Shown: one piece after another, positions 17,202 through 25,546 of the stretch
Position numbering within the stretch: the first letter of the stretch is position 1
Layout: each line of letters starts with the position of its first letter
Assembly (NCBI RefSeq): GCF_900091525.1
Contig: NZ_FMCU01000026.1
Location: 1 to 64,000 of the forward strand
Direction: 5' to 3'
Source: Micromonospora matsumotoense
GTDB lineage: Bacteria > Actinomycetota > Actinomycetes > Mycobacteriales > Micromonosporaceae
DNA length: 64,000 nucleotides
Position numbers and translations under genes: made by a program
The notes under the pieces: model-generated
Told to the model about the DNA's origin: nothing
The model's input: the letters and a program-made list of their open reading frames with translations, nothing else
The model's database searches: none

Positions 17202-17253
17202 GGCGCGAGCGAACAAGCCCCCTGGTCAAACCCCTCGCTCAGTCGCTCGCGCC
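17202..17253. terminator. Terminator-like inverted repeat in convergent gap
   Basis: GGCGCGAGCGA at 17202-17212 pairs perfectly with TCGCTCGCGCC at 17243-17253. The 17102-17397 gap also contains AGCCGTCCG at about 17299 and CGGACGGCTTTTT near 17377, a second possible + strand terminator with a T-run. No gene is seen in this gap. Confidence 0.5.
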
Positions 17254-17397
17254 GGCACCCCCCGGTGCTCCCCCGCGCGATGAAGGCTAGCCAGCCGAGC
17301 CGTCCGTTTTGTGGGCATCGGCGAGTGTGCGTCCGGTGGGCCCGCCGGGTTCTGCCGCTTTTTCTGCCGGTGGGTCGGACGGCTTTTTGTCACCACG

Positions 17398-17904
17398 TCA
17401 GCAGGCGGCCGCCGGCTCGTCGGTCGGTGCCTGGTCGGTGCTGCCGGCGGTCGCCCCCGGGTGGACGGCGTCGCGCACCCGGCGCAGTCCGTCCAGCATC
17501 GCGGCGAGGGTGTCGGGTTCGAGTTGGCCGGTGAACCACTGCTCGATGATCCGTAGGTGGCCCGGCAGGGTTCTGTCGAGCCGTTGCATGCCGGCGGGCG
17601 TGACCACCGCGTACGAGCTGCGCCGGTCGGACGGGCAGGCGCGACGGCGGAGCAGCCCGTCGCGTTCCATCCGGTCCACCACCCGGGTGACACCGCTGGT
17701 GGACAGGGAGGTCTGCGCGGCCAGGTCGGTCATCCGCAGCTGGTTGCCGGGGGACCGGGCCAGGCGCATCAGCACCTCGAACTCGACTGCGGAGAGGCCG
17801 TGCTCCTCGTACTGCGCGGTGAAGCGGGCGGTGAGCCCGGCGTGCGCTTCGACCAGGAGGCCGACGGCGGTGATCCGGGGGTCGTCGAACACGTTTTCGT
17901 TCAC
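17398..17904 (-). CDS. MarR-family transcriptional regulator
   Basis: A 168-residue winged-helix repressor. The core lies at about residues 30-140: LSAVEFEVLMRLARSPGNQL, the recognition helix TSLSTSGVTRVVDRMERDG, and the wing RRACPSDRRSSYAVVTPAG. The C-terminal about 20 residues are a Pro/Thr tail. ATG start at 17904. It is divergent from the YceI gene; the 101-nt shared region is AT-rich and contains TTGACA at about 17923 and TATAGT at about 17948. Control of YceI by this MarR is likely by arrangement but not proven here. Confidence 0.9.
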   Translation of the reverse strand: MNENVFDDPRITAVGLLVEAHAGLTARFTAQYEEHGLSAVEFEVLMRLARSPGNQLRMTDLAAQTSLSTSGVTRVVDRMERDGLLRRRACPSDRRSSYAVVTPAGMQRLDRTLPGHLRIIEQWFTGQLEPDTLAAMLDGLRRVRDAVHPGATAGSTDQAPTDEPAAAC

Positions 17905-18005
17905 CTGACCATCCTAACAGTGCTTGACACGGGGAATATTGCTGTGGCTATAGTTGCTCAGGCAGTCGTTGGGCTACTAAACAATCTTCCCCGGAGGGCA
18001 GTTAC

Positions 18006-18584
18006 ATGACCAGCACCGAGTCGGTTACCCGCGACTGGGACGGCCTGACCATTCCCGCCGCCGGCACCTACCTGCTGGACGCCGCGCACAAGCGGGTGGG
18101 CTTCGTCGCCCGGCACATGATGGTCAGCAAGGTACGCGGTGAGTTCGCCGATGCGACCGCCACCATCACCGTCGCCGAGGACCCGTTGCAGTCCGCGGTC
18201 ACCGCCACCATCCAGGCGGCCAGCATCAACACCGCCCAGGCGGACCGGGACGGTCACCTGCGCAGCCCCGAGTTCCTCGACGTCGAGCAGTTCCCGACGC
18301 TGGAGTTCCGCAGCACCGCCGTGAAGTCCCACGACGGCAACGAGTTCGTCCTGCTCGGTGACCTGACCATCAAGGGTGTCACCCGTCAGGTCGAGCTGGA
18401 GGTCGAGTTCGAGGGCGTCGGCCGCACCCCGTTCGGCACCGACGTGTTCGGCTTCACCGCCAGCACCGAGATCGACCGCGAGGACTTCGGCCTGACCTGG
18501 AACGTCGCCCTGGAGACCGGTGGCGTGCTGGTCGGCAAGAAGATCAAGATCGAGATCGAGGGCGAGGCCATCCGCCAGGCCTGA
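18006..18584 (+). CDS. YceI-family lipid-binding-type protein
   Basis: A 192-residue lipocalin-like beta-barrel of the YceI family, whose members bind isoprenoid-type lipids. Hallmarks are YLLDAAHKRVGFVARHMM near the N-terminus, HLRSPEFLDVEQFPTLEFRS in the middle and LTIKGVTRQVELEVEFEG after it. There is no signal peptide, so this is a cytoplasmic version. GGAGGG precedes the ATG by 7 nt. MarR-YceI divergent pairs are common in actinobacteria and often respond to oxidative or electrophile stress; the inducer here is unknown. Confidence 0.92.
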   Translation: MTSTESVTRDWDGLTIPAAGTYLLDAAHKRVGFVARHMMVSKVRGEFADATATITVAEDPLQSAVTATIQAASINTAQADRDGHLRSPEFLDVEQFPTLEFRSTAVKSHDGNEFVLLGDLTIKGVTRQVELEVEFEGVGRTPFGTDVFGFTASTEIDREDFGLTWNVALETGGVLVGKKIKIEIEGEAIRQA

Positions 18585-18595
18585 GCCACCCCGTC

Positions 18596-18630
18596 GTCGG
18601 GCCCCCGCTCTCCACGAGCGGGGGCCCGAC
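18596..18630 (+). terminator. Terminator after yceI
   Basis: A perfect 14-bp stem, GTCGGGCCCCCGCT at 18596-18609 and its complement at 18617-18630, with a 7-nt loop. Confidence 0.85.
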
Positions 18631-18821
18631 GCGTACGGGTGTGGATTGTCACTGACCGGCGGCAGCGCTACCCGGTGCCGGGCGACCCCCGCTGGGTAGT
18701 GAAGGCGGCAAGCGCATACCCGGTGGGCACTGGCCTCGGCGCGTGGGCGCTCTTACCGTTGTGGTTCACACTGCGCACCGGGACGCTCACCGTCCCGGGC
18801 GTCTCACGCCGGGAGGCAACA

Positions 18822-20300
18822 ATGGGTAGGGACGTCGAGCAGGGCGCCTTCTCCCGAGAGGACCGGGTCCGCTACCGGCAGAAGGTACGGCGGTGCCTGG
18901 ACGTCTTCGCGTTGATGCTCGACGACTTCGGCTTCGACGCCGACCGGCCGATGACCGGCCTGGAGATCGAACTCAACCTGATGGACCCGGACGCCGAACC
19001 GGCGATGCGCAACGACGAGATCCTCGCCGCGATCGCCGACCCGCTCTTCCAGACCGAGCTGGGGCAGTTCAACCTGGAGCTGAACGCGGCACCCCGACTG
19101 ATCGAGGGGGCCGGGTTCGCCAACTACGAGACCGACCTGCGCAGCAGCCTCAACCGGGCCGACGAACGGGCGGCCAAGTCGGACGCCCGGATCGTCATGG
19201 TCGGCATCCTGCCCACCCTGACCGAGCAGCACCTGGTGGCCGACAACCTCTCCAGCAACGAGCGGTACCGGGTGCTCAACGACCAGATCGTCGGTGCCCG
19301 GGGCGAGGACATCGAGCTGGACATCCGGGGGGTGGAGCAGCTCCGTACCCACACCGACTCGATCGTGCCCGAGGCCGCCTGCACCAGCCTCCAGTTCCAC
19401 CTCCAGGTGGCGCCGGACAGCTTCGCCGACTACTGGAACGCCTCCCAGGCCATCGCCGGGGTCCAGGTCGCCGTGGGCGCGAACTCGCCGTTCCTCTATG
19501 GCCGGCAACTCTGGGCGGAGACCCGGATCGCCCTGTTCCAGCAGGCCACCGACACCCGCCCGGACGAGCTGAAGGCCCAGGGGGTACGCCCCCGGGTGTG
19601 GTTCGGTGAACGCTGGATCACCTCGATCTTCGACCTGTTCGAGGAGAACGTCCGGTACTTCCCGCCGCTGCTGCCCATCTGCGCCGACGAGGACCCGGTC
19701 GAGGTGCTGCACGGCGGCGGCGTTCCGCAACTGTCCGAACTGCGGCTGCACAACGGCACCGTCTACCGCTGGAACCGCCCGGTGTACGACATCATGAACG
19801 GCCGGCCGCACCTGCGGGTGGAGAACCGGGTGCTGCCGGCCGGCCCGACCGTGGTCGACATGCTGGCCAACGCCGCCTTCTACTTCGGGCTGGCGCGCGG
19901 GCTGGCCGAGTCGGACCGGCCGATCTGGAGTCAGCTCACCTTCAGCTCCGCCGAGGAGAACTTCCACGCCGCCGCCCGACGGGGCATGGACGCGGTGCTG
20001 CACTGGCCCCGACTCGGCGAGGTGCCGGTCACCAAGCTGGTCCTCGACACCCTGCTGCCGAAGGCGGCCATCGGGCTGGACCGGTTCGGTGTCGCCCCCG
20101 CCGAGCGGGACCGCCTGCTCGGCATCATCGAGCAGCGTTGTCGTACCGGCCGCAACGGCGCAGTCTGGCAGACCGAGACGGTGTGGGCCGCGCAGCGGCA
20201 CCGCAACCTGGACCGGGACGCGGCGCTGCACCACATGGCCAACCGGTACGCCGAACTACAACGCACCAACGAACCGGTCCACACCTGGCCGGTCGACTGA
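18822..20300 (+). CDS. Glutamate-cysteine ligase family 2-like carboxylate-amine ligase
   Basis: A 492-residue enzyme of the GCS2/YbdK-like ATP-dependent carboxylate-amine ligase class. Metal/ATP residues are visible in TGLEIELNLMD (about residues 42-52) and QFNLELNAAP (about 83-92). The substrate region has HLQVAPDSFADYWN and the C-terminal region has RVENRVLPAGPTVVD. GGGAGG precedes the ATG. Actinomycetes of this type make mycothiol, so true glutathione synthesis should not be assumed; the amine and acid substrates are unknown. Upstream 18631-18821 holds only the promoter region. Confidence 0.85.
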   Translation: MGRDVEQGAFSREDRVRYRQKVRRCLDVFALMLDDFGFDADRPMTGLEIELNLMDPDAEPAMRNDEILAAIADPLFQTELGQFNLELNAAPRLIEGAGFANYETDLRSSLNRADERAAKSDARIVMVGILPTLTEQHLVADNLSSNERYRVLNDQIVGARGEDIELDIRGVEQLRTHTDSIVPEAACTSLQFHLQVAPDSFADYWNASQAIAGVQVAVGANSPFLYGRQLWAETRIALFQQATDTRPDELKAQGVRPRVWFGERWITSIFDLFEENVRYFPPLLPICADEDPVEVLHGGGVPQLSELRLHNGTVYRWNRPVYDIMNGRPHLRVENRVLPAGPTVVDMLANAAFYFGLARGLAESDRPIWSQLTFSSAEENFHAAARRGMDAVLHWPRLGEVPVTKLVLDTLLPKAAIGLDRFGVAPAERDRLLGIIEQRCRTGRNGAVWQTETVWAAQRHRNLDRDAALHHMANRYAELQRTNEPVHTWPVD

Positions 20301-20319
20301 TCCCGCTTCACCCCCCTGC

Positions 20320-20560
20320 CCCTTTACCCTCCCGCCCAGGCCATCCCGTTGCGCCCTGCCCAGCCCTGCCCTGCCCTGCCTAGCCCAGCCCCGCCTCTCC
20401 CAGCCCTGCCCGTCCCGCCCAGCCTGCCCGCCCGTCCCATTTCGCCCAGCCCAGCCCTGCCCGTCCTGCCTCGCCTAGCCCCGTCCGTCCGTTCGCCCGT
20501 CCCGTTTCGCCCAGGCCAGGCCAGCCTCGCCCTCGCCCTCGCCGCCGCGCCGACCCGTCT
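20320..20560. repeat. Strand-asymmetric CCCTGCC/CCCAGCC low-complexity tract
   Basis: About 240 nt made of degenerate 5-6-nt units (CCCTG, CCCAG, CCCGT) with very few G runs on the + strand. No reading frame crossing it looks protein-like. It lies between the ligase stop and the tail of the large membrane protein. The following stretch 20590-20660 contains a small hairpin, GGCATATTTATGCC, flanked by diverged arms CGCGAAG and CTTCGCG. Confidence 0.7.
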
Positions 20561-20756
20561 GGTGGCCGGGCGGACGGCTGGCCGACTGGTCGAGACTATT
20601 TATCGCGAAGGGCGTATGCCTGGCTGGCATATTTATGCCGCAGTGTCATATCCGCTTCGCGGGACGGTGTGCCCCGACGCGGAACGGTGGTGCACCGACG
20701 AGTCGGAAGGGCCGCGAGGGGACGCGGGCCGGAGAGGAACGGTGCATCCGGGAAGG

Positions 20757-22163
20757 TCAGGGGGTGCGGCGTCCGGAGCGGGGCCTCGGTACGGCGGGCG
20801 GGTCCGTCGGCAGGCCGGTCGGCGACCCGGTGCTCTGGTCCGGCGCGGAACCGGCGGACGGCCCACCGGCGGACGGCCCACCGGCGGACGGCCCACCGGC
20901 GGACGACCCACTGGTCGACGCAGCCGTCGGGGCGGCCCGACCCCGGCGAACCGGCCGAGCCCGTCCCACCGCCGAAGGCGTCGGCTCCCCACCCGAGGCG
21001 TCGGTCGGGGTGGCCGGGAGATCGGCACGCACGTCCATGTCGGCACGCGCGCCCGCGTCCATGTCGGCGCGGGCGTCGGGGTTGGCACGCGTGTCCACGT
21101 CGGCGCGGGTGTCCGGGTTGGCTCGCGCGGGCGGGTCCGCAGGGACGCCCAGGTTGGCGCGGGCGTCCGGGTCGGACGGTGGGACCGGGTCGGACGGTGG
21201 GACCGGGTCCGTGCCGGCCGGCCGGTCGTCCAGCTCGCCGGTGCGGGGGTGGGGCACCGGTGCCGTCGTCCGCGCGGCGGCGCGTCGCTCGGCCCGCTGG
21301 GCGAGTGAGGCCACCAGCACCGACCCGGCCGCACCGACGATGACCGCGTACGGCGCGACGAGGTGGGCCGAGACCTGGGCCGGCGAGATCGTGGCCAGTC
21401 GGGGGACGGCGAGGAAGTAGGCGACCGCGACGAGCAGCGGCCCGGCGGCACCGGAGACCACCGCACCGAGTCGCAGCTCCGCCGTCCGGGCGGCCCGCCG
21501 GGCGGCCAACGCGCCGATCAGCAGCGCCGAGCCCAGGGCCAGCAAGGCTCCCGGCCAGTAGAGATGGTCCCGCAACCAGAACCGGGGACTGTCCTGGGCG
21601 ATCTGCCAGATGCCGAGCTGGGCGCTGGTCAGCCCCCGGCCGGCGAGCACCCCGTCGACGACGGAGACCACGGCCAGCAACCAGAGCCAGCCGACCGTGG
21701 CGATCACGTTCGTCGCGGCGGCCCGCGAGTGCAGCGTCCAGACCGTCACCACCAGCCCCATCAGTACGCCGACCCCGGCGTAACCGGCCGCGACGGTCTG
21801 CGGGGAGAAGGTGTCCGGTACGGAGGCGGCCCGGGACGGCACCGCGACCAGCAGCACCGTGATCAGCGCGCCGACCGCGCCCGCCACCGCGAGGGTGACC
21901 CGGTGCAGGGTGCCCCCGGCTTCGGCGTCCGCACCGCGTTCGTGCAGCCGTTGGGCGCAGACCGCGCCGGCGACGGTGGAGACGGCGGCGATCCAGGTCG
22001 CCCAGGCGAGACTGGCGAACCAGGACGGCTCGATGGCCCCGGTGTCGACCGGTGCCCAGTTGATGATGCCCAGGCCGTAGCCGAAGCCCAGTTGTGCGGC
22101 GCCCACGCCGGCGGCGACGCCGACCGCGGTGAGCACCGATCCTCCCCAGCCCCGTCCCGCCAT
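20757..22163 (-). CDS. Polytopic membrane protein with long repetitive tail
   Basis: A 468-residue protein. The first about 310 residues contain seven or eight hydrophobic helices (for example VLTAVGVAAGVGAAQLGFGY and VLMGLVVTVWTLHSRAA). The last about 150 residues are a low-complexity Asp/Ala/Arg/Pro tail that includes (R)ANPDTRADVD-like and AGGPS repeats. The AGGPS repeats come from a 15-nt DNA repeat at 20851-20910. The ATG at 22163 is followed at once by a hydrophobic segment. No family is recognised. The tail looks like recent repeat expansion; the true ancestral stop may have been earlier. Confidence 0.75.
   Translation of the reverse strand: MAGRGWGGSVLTAVGVAAGVGAAQLGFGYGLGIINWAPVDTGAIEPSWFASLAWATWIAAVSTVAGAVCAQRLHERGADAEAGGTLHRVTLAVAGAVGALITVLLVAVPSRAASVPDTFSPQTVAAGYAGVGVLMGLVVTVWTLHSRAAATNVIATVGWLWLLAVVSVVDGVLAGRGLTSAQLGIWQIAQDSPRFWLRDHLYWPGALLALGSALLIGALAARRAARTAELRLGAVVSGAAGPLLVAVAYFLAVPRLATISPAQVSAHLVAPYAVIVGAAGSVLVASLAQRAERRAAARTTAPVPHPRTGELDDRPAGTDPVPPSDPVPPSDPDARANLGVPADPPARANPDTRADVDTRANPDARADMDAGARADMDVRADLPATPTDASGGEPTPSAVGRARPVRRGRAAPTAASTSGSSAGGPSAGGPSAGGPSAGSAPDQSTGSPTGLPTDPPAVPRPRSGRRTP
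20851..20910. repeat. 15-nt tandem repeat inside a coding tail
   Basis: Four copies of CCGGCGGACGGCCCA (the last with one change) begin at 20851, 20866, 20881 and 20896. On the minus strand they encode AGGPS repeats in the tail of the membrane protein. Confidence 0.9.
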
Positions 22164-22275
22164 GCCGGGACTGTAGCGTCCCCTGGTCGAGGCGGCGAGT
22201 CGGACGAGCACCGGAGCACGGCCGGTGACCGGTGGGCAGCGGCCGGTACCGTCTCGGGGACGAGGCGGGAGCGGC

Positions 22276-22953
22276 ATGGACGACGAGTACACCGAACAGG
22301 ACACTGCGGAACGCGACCGGCCGGGCCGGGGCAGGCTGCTGCTCGGCGGCACCCTGGCGACGGTGCTGCTGGCCGCGGTCGGCGGCACCGTGGGGTGGGT
22401 GCTGGCCGACCCCGGCACCCCGGAGACCGGTAGCACTCCGGCGGCAGCGGGCCCCGGACCGGCGAGCCCGTCCGAGGCACCGACCACCGCCCGACCGACC
22501 ACCGCGCGGGCCACCACCACGCCGCCGCCCGCCGCCACCAGCGGTGGCCTGACCGTGCCCCGGCTGGTCGGTCTCGACTTCGAGAAGGCACGGGACGAGC
22601 TGCACGACCGGAAGCTCGGCTGGCGGTTGGTCTTCGGTGCCGGCTCCGGCCGGACGGTGACCCGAACCGTGCCCGCCCAGGACACGTCGGTCCGGCCGGG
22701 CACCACCGTGCGGGTCGAGGTCAGCGGGCCGGCCCCCGAGGTCGAGGTGCCGGACCTGGTCGGCGAGGACTGTGCGGACGCGGCCGACGAACTGGGCGAC
22801 GTAGGGCTGTTCCCCCGCTATCCCACCGGCAACCGTGGTGAGGTCGTCGCCCAGGTGCCCGCGGCCGACGCGACCGCGCACTGGAACGACCAGGTGGCGA
22901 TCTCCTGCGGCGGTGGTTCGACGCCGACCTCCGGGGTGACGCCGACGCCCTGA
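22276..22953 (+). CDS. Membrane-anchored PASTA-domain protein (no kinase)
   Basis: A 225-residue type II membrane protein. It has a short cytoplasmic N-terminus, one transmembrane helix (about residues 20-43), a Pro/Thr/Ala linker, then two PASTA-like domains (about 92-150, LTVPRLVGLDFEKARDEL, and 155-215, EVPDLVGEDCADAADEL). PASTA domains bind muropeptides or cross-linked peptidoglycan, so it is expected to act at the outer face of the membrane. It lacks the kinase domain of PknB. ATG after GGAGCGGC. It is followed 141 nt later by a second PASTA protein. Confidence 0.85.
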   Translation: MDDEYTEQDTAERDRPGRGRLLLGGTLATVLLAAVGGTVGWVLADPGTPETGSTPAAAGPGPASPSEAPTTARPTTARATTTPPPAATSGGLTVPRLVGLDFEKARDELHDRKLGWRLVFGAGSGRTVTRTVPAQDTSVRPGTTVRVEVSGPAPEVEVPDLVGEDCADAADELGDVGLFPRYPTGNRGEVVAQVPAADATAHWNDQVAISCGGGSTPTSGVTPTP

Positions 22954-23094
22954 CGGGCGGGTCGTCGTGCCGGTCCCGGTGGAGGACGGCGCAGACCGTT
23001 ATCTTTGGTGGGCCGAGGGTCACGACTACCTGGCCGGCTGAGGGTCCCGACCCGGGGGGTCGGGGGCCGCTGCCGGGTGGCGAGAGGACGTGCG

Positions 23095-23889
23095 ATGAGC
23101 GACGACCGCCAGGAGCCACCCGCCGACGACGCGACCCGCCCGCTGCCACGGCAGCCCGACGACGCGACCCGCCAACTGCCGCCGGCCCGGCCCGGGTCCG
23201 GTGGCCCGCCGCCCGCCGGCCCGCCGCCATCGTCCGGCCACACCGCCCGGCAGGAGCCGGTGGACGCGACCCGCCCGCTGCCGCCGACCGGGGCCGAGCC
23301 ACCTGACCCGGTCGGCCCGCCCGTGTGGTCCGGGCGGGCCGGGGTGCCACCGCCGCGCGCGGACGACCCCCGGGAGCCGGCCGAGTGGTACGGCGAGGAG
23401 CAGCGCGACCGACGCTGGTGGACGCCCATCCTGCTGGGCGTACTCGCGCTGCTGCTGCTCGGGCTCGTCGGGGTGGGGATCTGGTTGGCCCTGCGGGCGG
23501 TGGATTCCCCGTCGGACGAGACCCCGACCCCACCGCCGACCGCCGTGCCGACCACCGGTGCCGCCCCGACCACCACCGCGCCGACCACCGGGCCGCCGAC
23601 GACGCCACCGACCACCCCGCCGACGACCGGCCCGGCCGGAATCGCGGTGCCGCCGCTGGTCGGGCTCTCCCAGGAGACCGCGGAAAACCTGCTGGGCCGA
23701 CTCGGCCTGTCCTCCCGGGTGCAGACGCGGGAGTCGGACCGGCCGCCCGGCACCGTCCTGGCCACCGACCCGGAGCAGGGCGAGCGGGTGTCGCCGGGGG
23801 ACGAGGTGACCCTGGTGGTGGCCGTGGAGGCGTCGGCATCACCGACCGGGACCGGCACCGCCACGCCGACGGCCAGCCCCACCGGGTGA
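23095..23889 (+). CDS. Membrane-anchored PASTA protein with DATRPLP repeats
   Basis: A 264-residue protein. The cytoplasmic about 105 residues are Pro-rich and contain the motif DATR(P/Q)LP three times (near residues 12, 23 and 57). A transmembrane helix spans about 111-134. A Thr/Pro linker then leads to one PASTA domain (about 183-246, VPPLVGLSQETAENLLGRLG). The repeated Thr motif resembles the short phosphorylatable tails of actinobacterial envelope proteins and could be a Ser/Thr-kinase or FHA target; this is inference. ATG after GAGAGGACG. Confidence 0.85.
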   Translation: MSDDRQEPPADDATRPLPRQPDDATRQLPPARPGSGGPPPAGPPPSSGHTARQEPVDATRPLPPTGAEPPDPVGPPVWSGRAGVPPPRADDPREPAEWYGEEQRDRRWWTPILLGVLALLLLGLVGVGIWLALRAVDSPSDETPTPPPTAVPTTGAAPTTTAPTTGPPTTPPTTPPTTGPAGIAVPPLVGLSQETAENLLGRLGLSSRVQTRESDRPPGTVLATDPEQGERVSPGDEVTLVVAVEASASPTGTGTATPTASPTG

Positions 23890-24036
23890 CGGGTTCACCA
23901 CCGTCTCGTCGGCGGTCGGCCCCTGCGGGGTTCCGTCGGCGCCACCCCCGCCGGCCGGGTTGCCCACCGGCTCGCCGAAGGACTCACCACATCCGGCGTC
24001 TCGCCGGGGGCTCACCATCCGGCGTCTCGCCGGGGC

Positions 24037-24522
24037 TCACCACATCCGGCGTCGGGTGCCCACCAGGCCCAGGCCGGCCAGGGAGATGGCCAGCCCGAGC
24101 AGGCCGGAGTAGAAGAGCGACTGGGCGACGGTCTGAGGGTCGTCGGAGGGGTGTCGAGGCTCGGCGAGCGTGGACGCACCGCCGCCCACGCCCGACTGCG
24201 CGCCGTGCGGTTCGACTGCTGCGTCGGGGCCGGGCCCGGCCGGTGCGTCGGGACCAGGGTCGGCCGGCGTGCCGGGACCAGGGTCGGCTGGTGCGTCGGC
24301 CGGCGTGCCGGGACCGGGGTCGACGGTCGGGGTGTCACCCCACTCGACCACGGTGATCTCGGGGGCCGGTACCGGCTCGGCGAGCCGGGTGGCCGACTCG
24401 GCCGGGTAGCGGGTCACCACCACGAGGGTGACGACCACGCCGATCAGGGCGAGCAGTCCGAAGGCGTATCGGATACGGGACCGGTGGTGCCGCCGCGCGG
24501 CGGGCAGATTGACCATGGCCAT
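24037..24522 (-). CDS. Hypothetical two-helix membrane protein with Pro-rich spacer
   Basis: A 161-residue protein. Its N-terminal transmembrane segment is at about residues 18-38 (YAFGLLALIGVVVTLVVV). A spacer of DPGPGTPAD-type repeats spans about 66-100. The C-terminal hydrophobic segment SGLLGLAISLAGLGLVG ends in TRRRMW, like a membrane anchor with a positive stop. No LPxTG-type sortase motif is present. The spacer is repetitive at DNA level. Two copies of CATCCGGCGTCTCGCCGGGG lie just beyond its stop (about 23990-24040). Function unknown. Confidence 0.65.
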   Translation of the reverse strand: MAMVNLPAARRHHRSRIRYAFGLLALIGVVVTLVVVTRYPAESATRLAEPVPAPEITVVEWGDTPTVDPGPGTPADAPADPGPGTPADPGPDAPAGPGPDAAVEPHGAQSGVGGGASTLAEPRHPSDDPQTVAQSLFYSGLLGLAISLAGLGLVGTRRRMW

Positions 24523-24623
24523 CCCAGGTTCAGGGGCCGGAACGCGCGGGGTGGAGACGTTCGCCGGGGTGGGCGTACCGATTCTATGGCGGCGGCACGC
24601 CCTCCGGCCGGGTAATCGGGGAG

Positions 24624-24908
24624 TCAGCCCACCGCGATCGGGGCGCGGTTGACCGGCCGACGCGACCGCGCGGTGTGCTGACGCGGGACGGTCGCCGGTC
24701 GGAGCTGGGTCAGCCCGGCCTGCTGGACAAAGATCGACCGGCGGCTGACCGCGTCTCCCGACGCGTTCAGCTGGTAGCCGTCGAGCCAGAGCCAGCCGTC
24801 GTACGTGGGCCAGTCGAGCACCCGGATCATCCGGAAGGTGATCGGCCTGAGGAACTGCACACTTGCGGTACGCGTCACGTGCAGAACGTCACCGGAGCGG
24901 GGAAGCAC
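24624..24908 (-). CDS. Conserved small hypothetical protein
   Basis: A 94-residue protein with a compact, non-repetitive core (VTRTASVQFLRPITFRMIRV, then WPTYDGWLWLDGYQLNASGD) of the kind conserved among actinomycetes, and a basic C-terminal tail. I chose the GTG at 24908 because CAGGAGC stands a few nt before it and the core begins soon after. No known domain is recognised. Confidence 0.7.
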   Translation of the reverse strand: MLPRSGDVLHVTRTASVQFLRPITFRMIRVLDWPTYDGWLWLDGYQLNASGDAVSRRSIFVQQAGLTQLRPATVPRQHTARSRRPVNRAPIAVG

Positions 24909-25546
24909 ATGGGCTCCTGGGAGGGTATGGCCGGCGTCGCGGGCCGACCGGTGCGGAACGGGGGGACGAGATGCGGGTCCGGCGACGGGGTTGTGCCTCG
25001 CGGGCCGGTGCTCGGTGTGGTGCTGGTCGGGCCGTACCCGCTGGTGGTGGACCGCCACCCGACCATCACCCGGCTGCTCACGGGTGTTACCGCTCCCACC
25101 ACCGCAGCCTCCGGGCGTGCAGCGGCGGGGTCATCAACCCGGGGCAGTTCTCGATGACACAACTGGTCCGGGGCACCCGCCCACCCGGCCTATCCCGGGG
25201 CGATGATCACACCGAGAGATCAGCCGAAAGCACTGAGTGATTCGAACCATACGGACAGACTGCATCAGCGTGATGCTGGATGCAAGTTGCACATAGTCTT
25301 TGCCGATACGGGAACCCCGACACATGAATCGGGCGCTTGATCACGCTGTCCCCAGGGCGGCACACTGGACGCCGGCTCCGCCCGACGCGGCCGGTCGGCG
25401 ACCCGGCTCCACCCCTGCCGCGAATGATGCCCGCCGCCCGCGGTCGCGCCCCTGGCGGGTGTTCGGACACGGGCGCGATCGACCGGAGGTAACCGGGTGA
25501 GCGCGAGGCACCAGCTTTCCCCGTCAACGGGACCCGGGGCGACCCG
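24909..25546. other. Gene-poor intergenic region before the XRE gene
   Basis: I find no convincing gene here. 25190-25330 is clearly more AT-rich than its surroundings and contains the inverted repeat GCATCA/TGATGC at 25262-25276 and the -10-like CATAGT at about 25292. This is probably a promoter for the downstream regulator. Short frames in 24909-25160 are low complexity. Confidence 0.5.

Noticed and set aside
20349..21466. Frames on both strands through the CCCTG tract and the repeat tail
   Set aside because: Low-complexity Pro/Arg/Ala strings with no ribosome site; only the minus-strand frame continuous with the membrane domain is kept.
22276..23889. Second pknB-like kinase locus
   Set aside because: Only PASTA domains and a membrane anchor are present; no kinase motifs (HRD, DFG) occur.
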